NCBI RefSeq assembly: GCF_047496725.1
Contig: NC_132976.1
Span: 1,658,001 to 1,722,000, forward strand
Origin: Anoplolepis gracilipes
Taxonomy: Eukaryota > Arthropoda > Insecta > Hymenoptera > Formicidae
DNA length: 64,000 nucleotides
Direction of reading: 5' to 3'
In this document: piece after piece, positions 62,899 through 64,000 of the stretch
Position numbering within the stretch: position 1 is the stretch's first letter
Layout: each line of letters starts with the position of its first letter
Program-made: the position numbers and the translations under genes
The notes under the pieces: model-generated
What the model saw: only the letters and a program-made list of their open reading frames with translations
The model's database searches: none
Told to the model about the DNA's origin: nothing

Positions 62899-64000
62899 AT
62901 ACATTTATAAAGTAATACATATGTATTCTTTCGAAAAAAAAGCTACTATTATTGTTCATCGGAATCTAATTAATTTTTGTATAATCATCAGATAATTGCG
63001 TTATATGCGAAAGTAAATCTGATGTGAAATGCACAATATTCATTAGCGATTACATGACACTTATTTAACGCATTGCATCACTACGTGATATGATGCGGAC
63101 TATGTGGAATGCCTGCGTAAAACCCGTTTAAGAAGTTACTGCAACGACGGAAATGGCAAAAGACTCTGTACAGTCAGCCTTTTCTAAACGACTTTCTTTA
63201 CCGCTTGCGCGCGTATCGTAATAACATATTCATTTACAGATGAGGTGTCATTTAATTGCACAACTCTTCGTTTTTCATAATTTCCACACATTTTCAATAG
63301 AATAGAAACTTATAAACTCGTACGTTAGTAAAAGTATACTTTTTTTTAGAAAAAAAAAGTCTACTCTGAGAGAGACATTGAAAAGATTCTGAGATCTACA
63401 GATGCTACATCGATCAATGATTTTTTAGTCACACGGTGTAGTAGAGAAAAAAAATTGACGGCACATTCTCTTTTTCTCCTATACCTACTACGTTGCCAAA
63501 TCGGAATTCAACAGGTTGGGACGAAACAATTTAGCGCACATCACGGGGGAGAAAGTACACGCGAGACGATACAAGTGATCGTCCCTAATTTATACCTCGG
63601 TAGCTGACGAGTCGCTCATTCTCGATTTCTGCCGCATACCTTCTCGCACGCGAGCGCACGCACAGGGGGAGGAAAAAAAAAACAACAATAAGTATCGCGA
63701 TACCCACGTCAAATTCGGAGTAAAATTTTCCTTTAAGAAAATTTTACTTATTGTTAAAAATCGTCGCGAAAATTAAATATCTCGCTCTAATGAACTCTTC
63801 GGGGGAGAAAATCTAAAGATTATATTGTTTATTTATATCCTCCAAGTTTTAATTCGTCAAATATTTTTTTCTTTTTTTTTTCCTCTTTGAACAAATTTTC
63901 AATTTTCGTGAAAATCGAGAGACATCGTACTGTCGTTTTCCTACAACGTTTCAAGAAACACCTTATATATCTTTTCTCCAGTATCTGCTGCTACATTTGC

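Larger units (their letters stand above)
57959..64000. other. 5' leader / upstream of sdt
   Basis: The sdt 5' UTR must begin here, but neither a promoter nor a leader intron can be fixed. A GC-richer patch at 58440-58900 (with a (TA)n at 58761-58791) is the best promoter-like candidate; a second is at 63480-63700. Other content: poly-A at 59144-59167, (TA)n blocks at 60648-60710, poly-A at 60976-60994 and the solo MITE at 62511-62898. ORFs on both strands show no family features. Confidence 0.5.

Overview
The window is insect nuclear DNA. It is AT-rich, intron-rich, full of (GA)n, (CT)n and (TA)n microsatellites and dotted with short non-autonomous DNA transposons (MITEs). The coding content fits a holometabolous insect, and the base composition with CpG-rich patches suggests a hymenopteran, possibly an ant. 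The order-level placement is inference; no species is claimed.

One gene dominates. Reading the minus strand from about 57958 down to 3638, I could join 16 coding exons in frame (5844 nt including the stop, 1947 codons). Every junction has GT-AG borders and matching phase. The product is a MAGUK of the PALS1/MPP5 type, orthologous to Drosophila stardust (sdt). It has two L27 domains, a PDZ domain, an SH3 domain, a HOOK segment and a catalytically dead guanylate-kinase domain, preceded by a very long disordered N-terminus. The protein is the cytoplasmic scaffold of the Crumbs apical polarity complex.

Layout: 1-3637 lies downstream of the gene (3' UTR in its upper part, then AT-rich DNA). 3638-7243 holds exons 16-9 (GUK, HOOK, SH3, PDZ, L27C, L27N, and ECR2 with the second half of ECR1). 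7244-15349 holds introns 8 and 7, small exon 8 and the giant exon 7 (2839 nt). 15350-49458 is one 34.1 kb intron with most of the repeats and two weak orphan ORFs. 49459-57958 holds exons 6-1. 57959-64000 is 5' leader or upstream DNA without a recognisable gene.

The most interesting point is inside exon 7. A near-consensus, phase-0 internal 5' splice site at 13605/13606 would remove exactly 365 codons (12511-13605) with no frameshift. The removed segment lies just after the Par6-binding ECR1 core, as in Drosophila, where the isoform-specific 433-residue exon 3 of sdt can be skipped. The removable segment carries NxxN motifs, as expected of a Neuralized-regulated cassette.

The window also holds three MITE families. 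One occurs as a composite dimer with a conserved spacer at three places and as a solo unit at a fourth; the other two have TA-flanked terminal inverted repeats. There is also one piggyBac-like element with TTAA flanks. I found no tRNA, rRNA, CRISPR array or prokaryotic feature.
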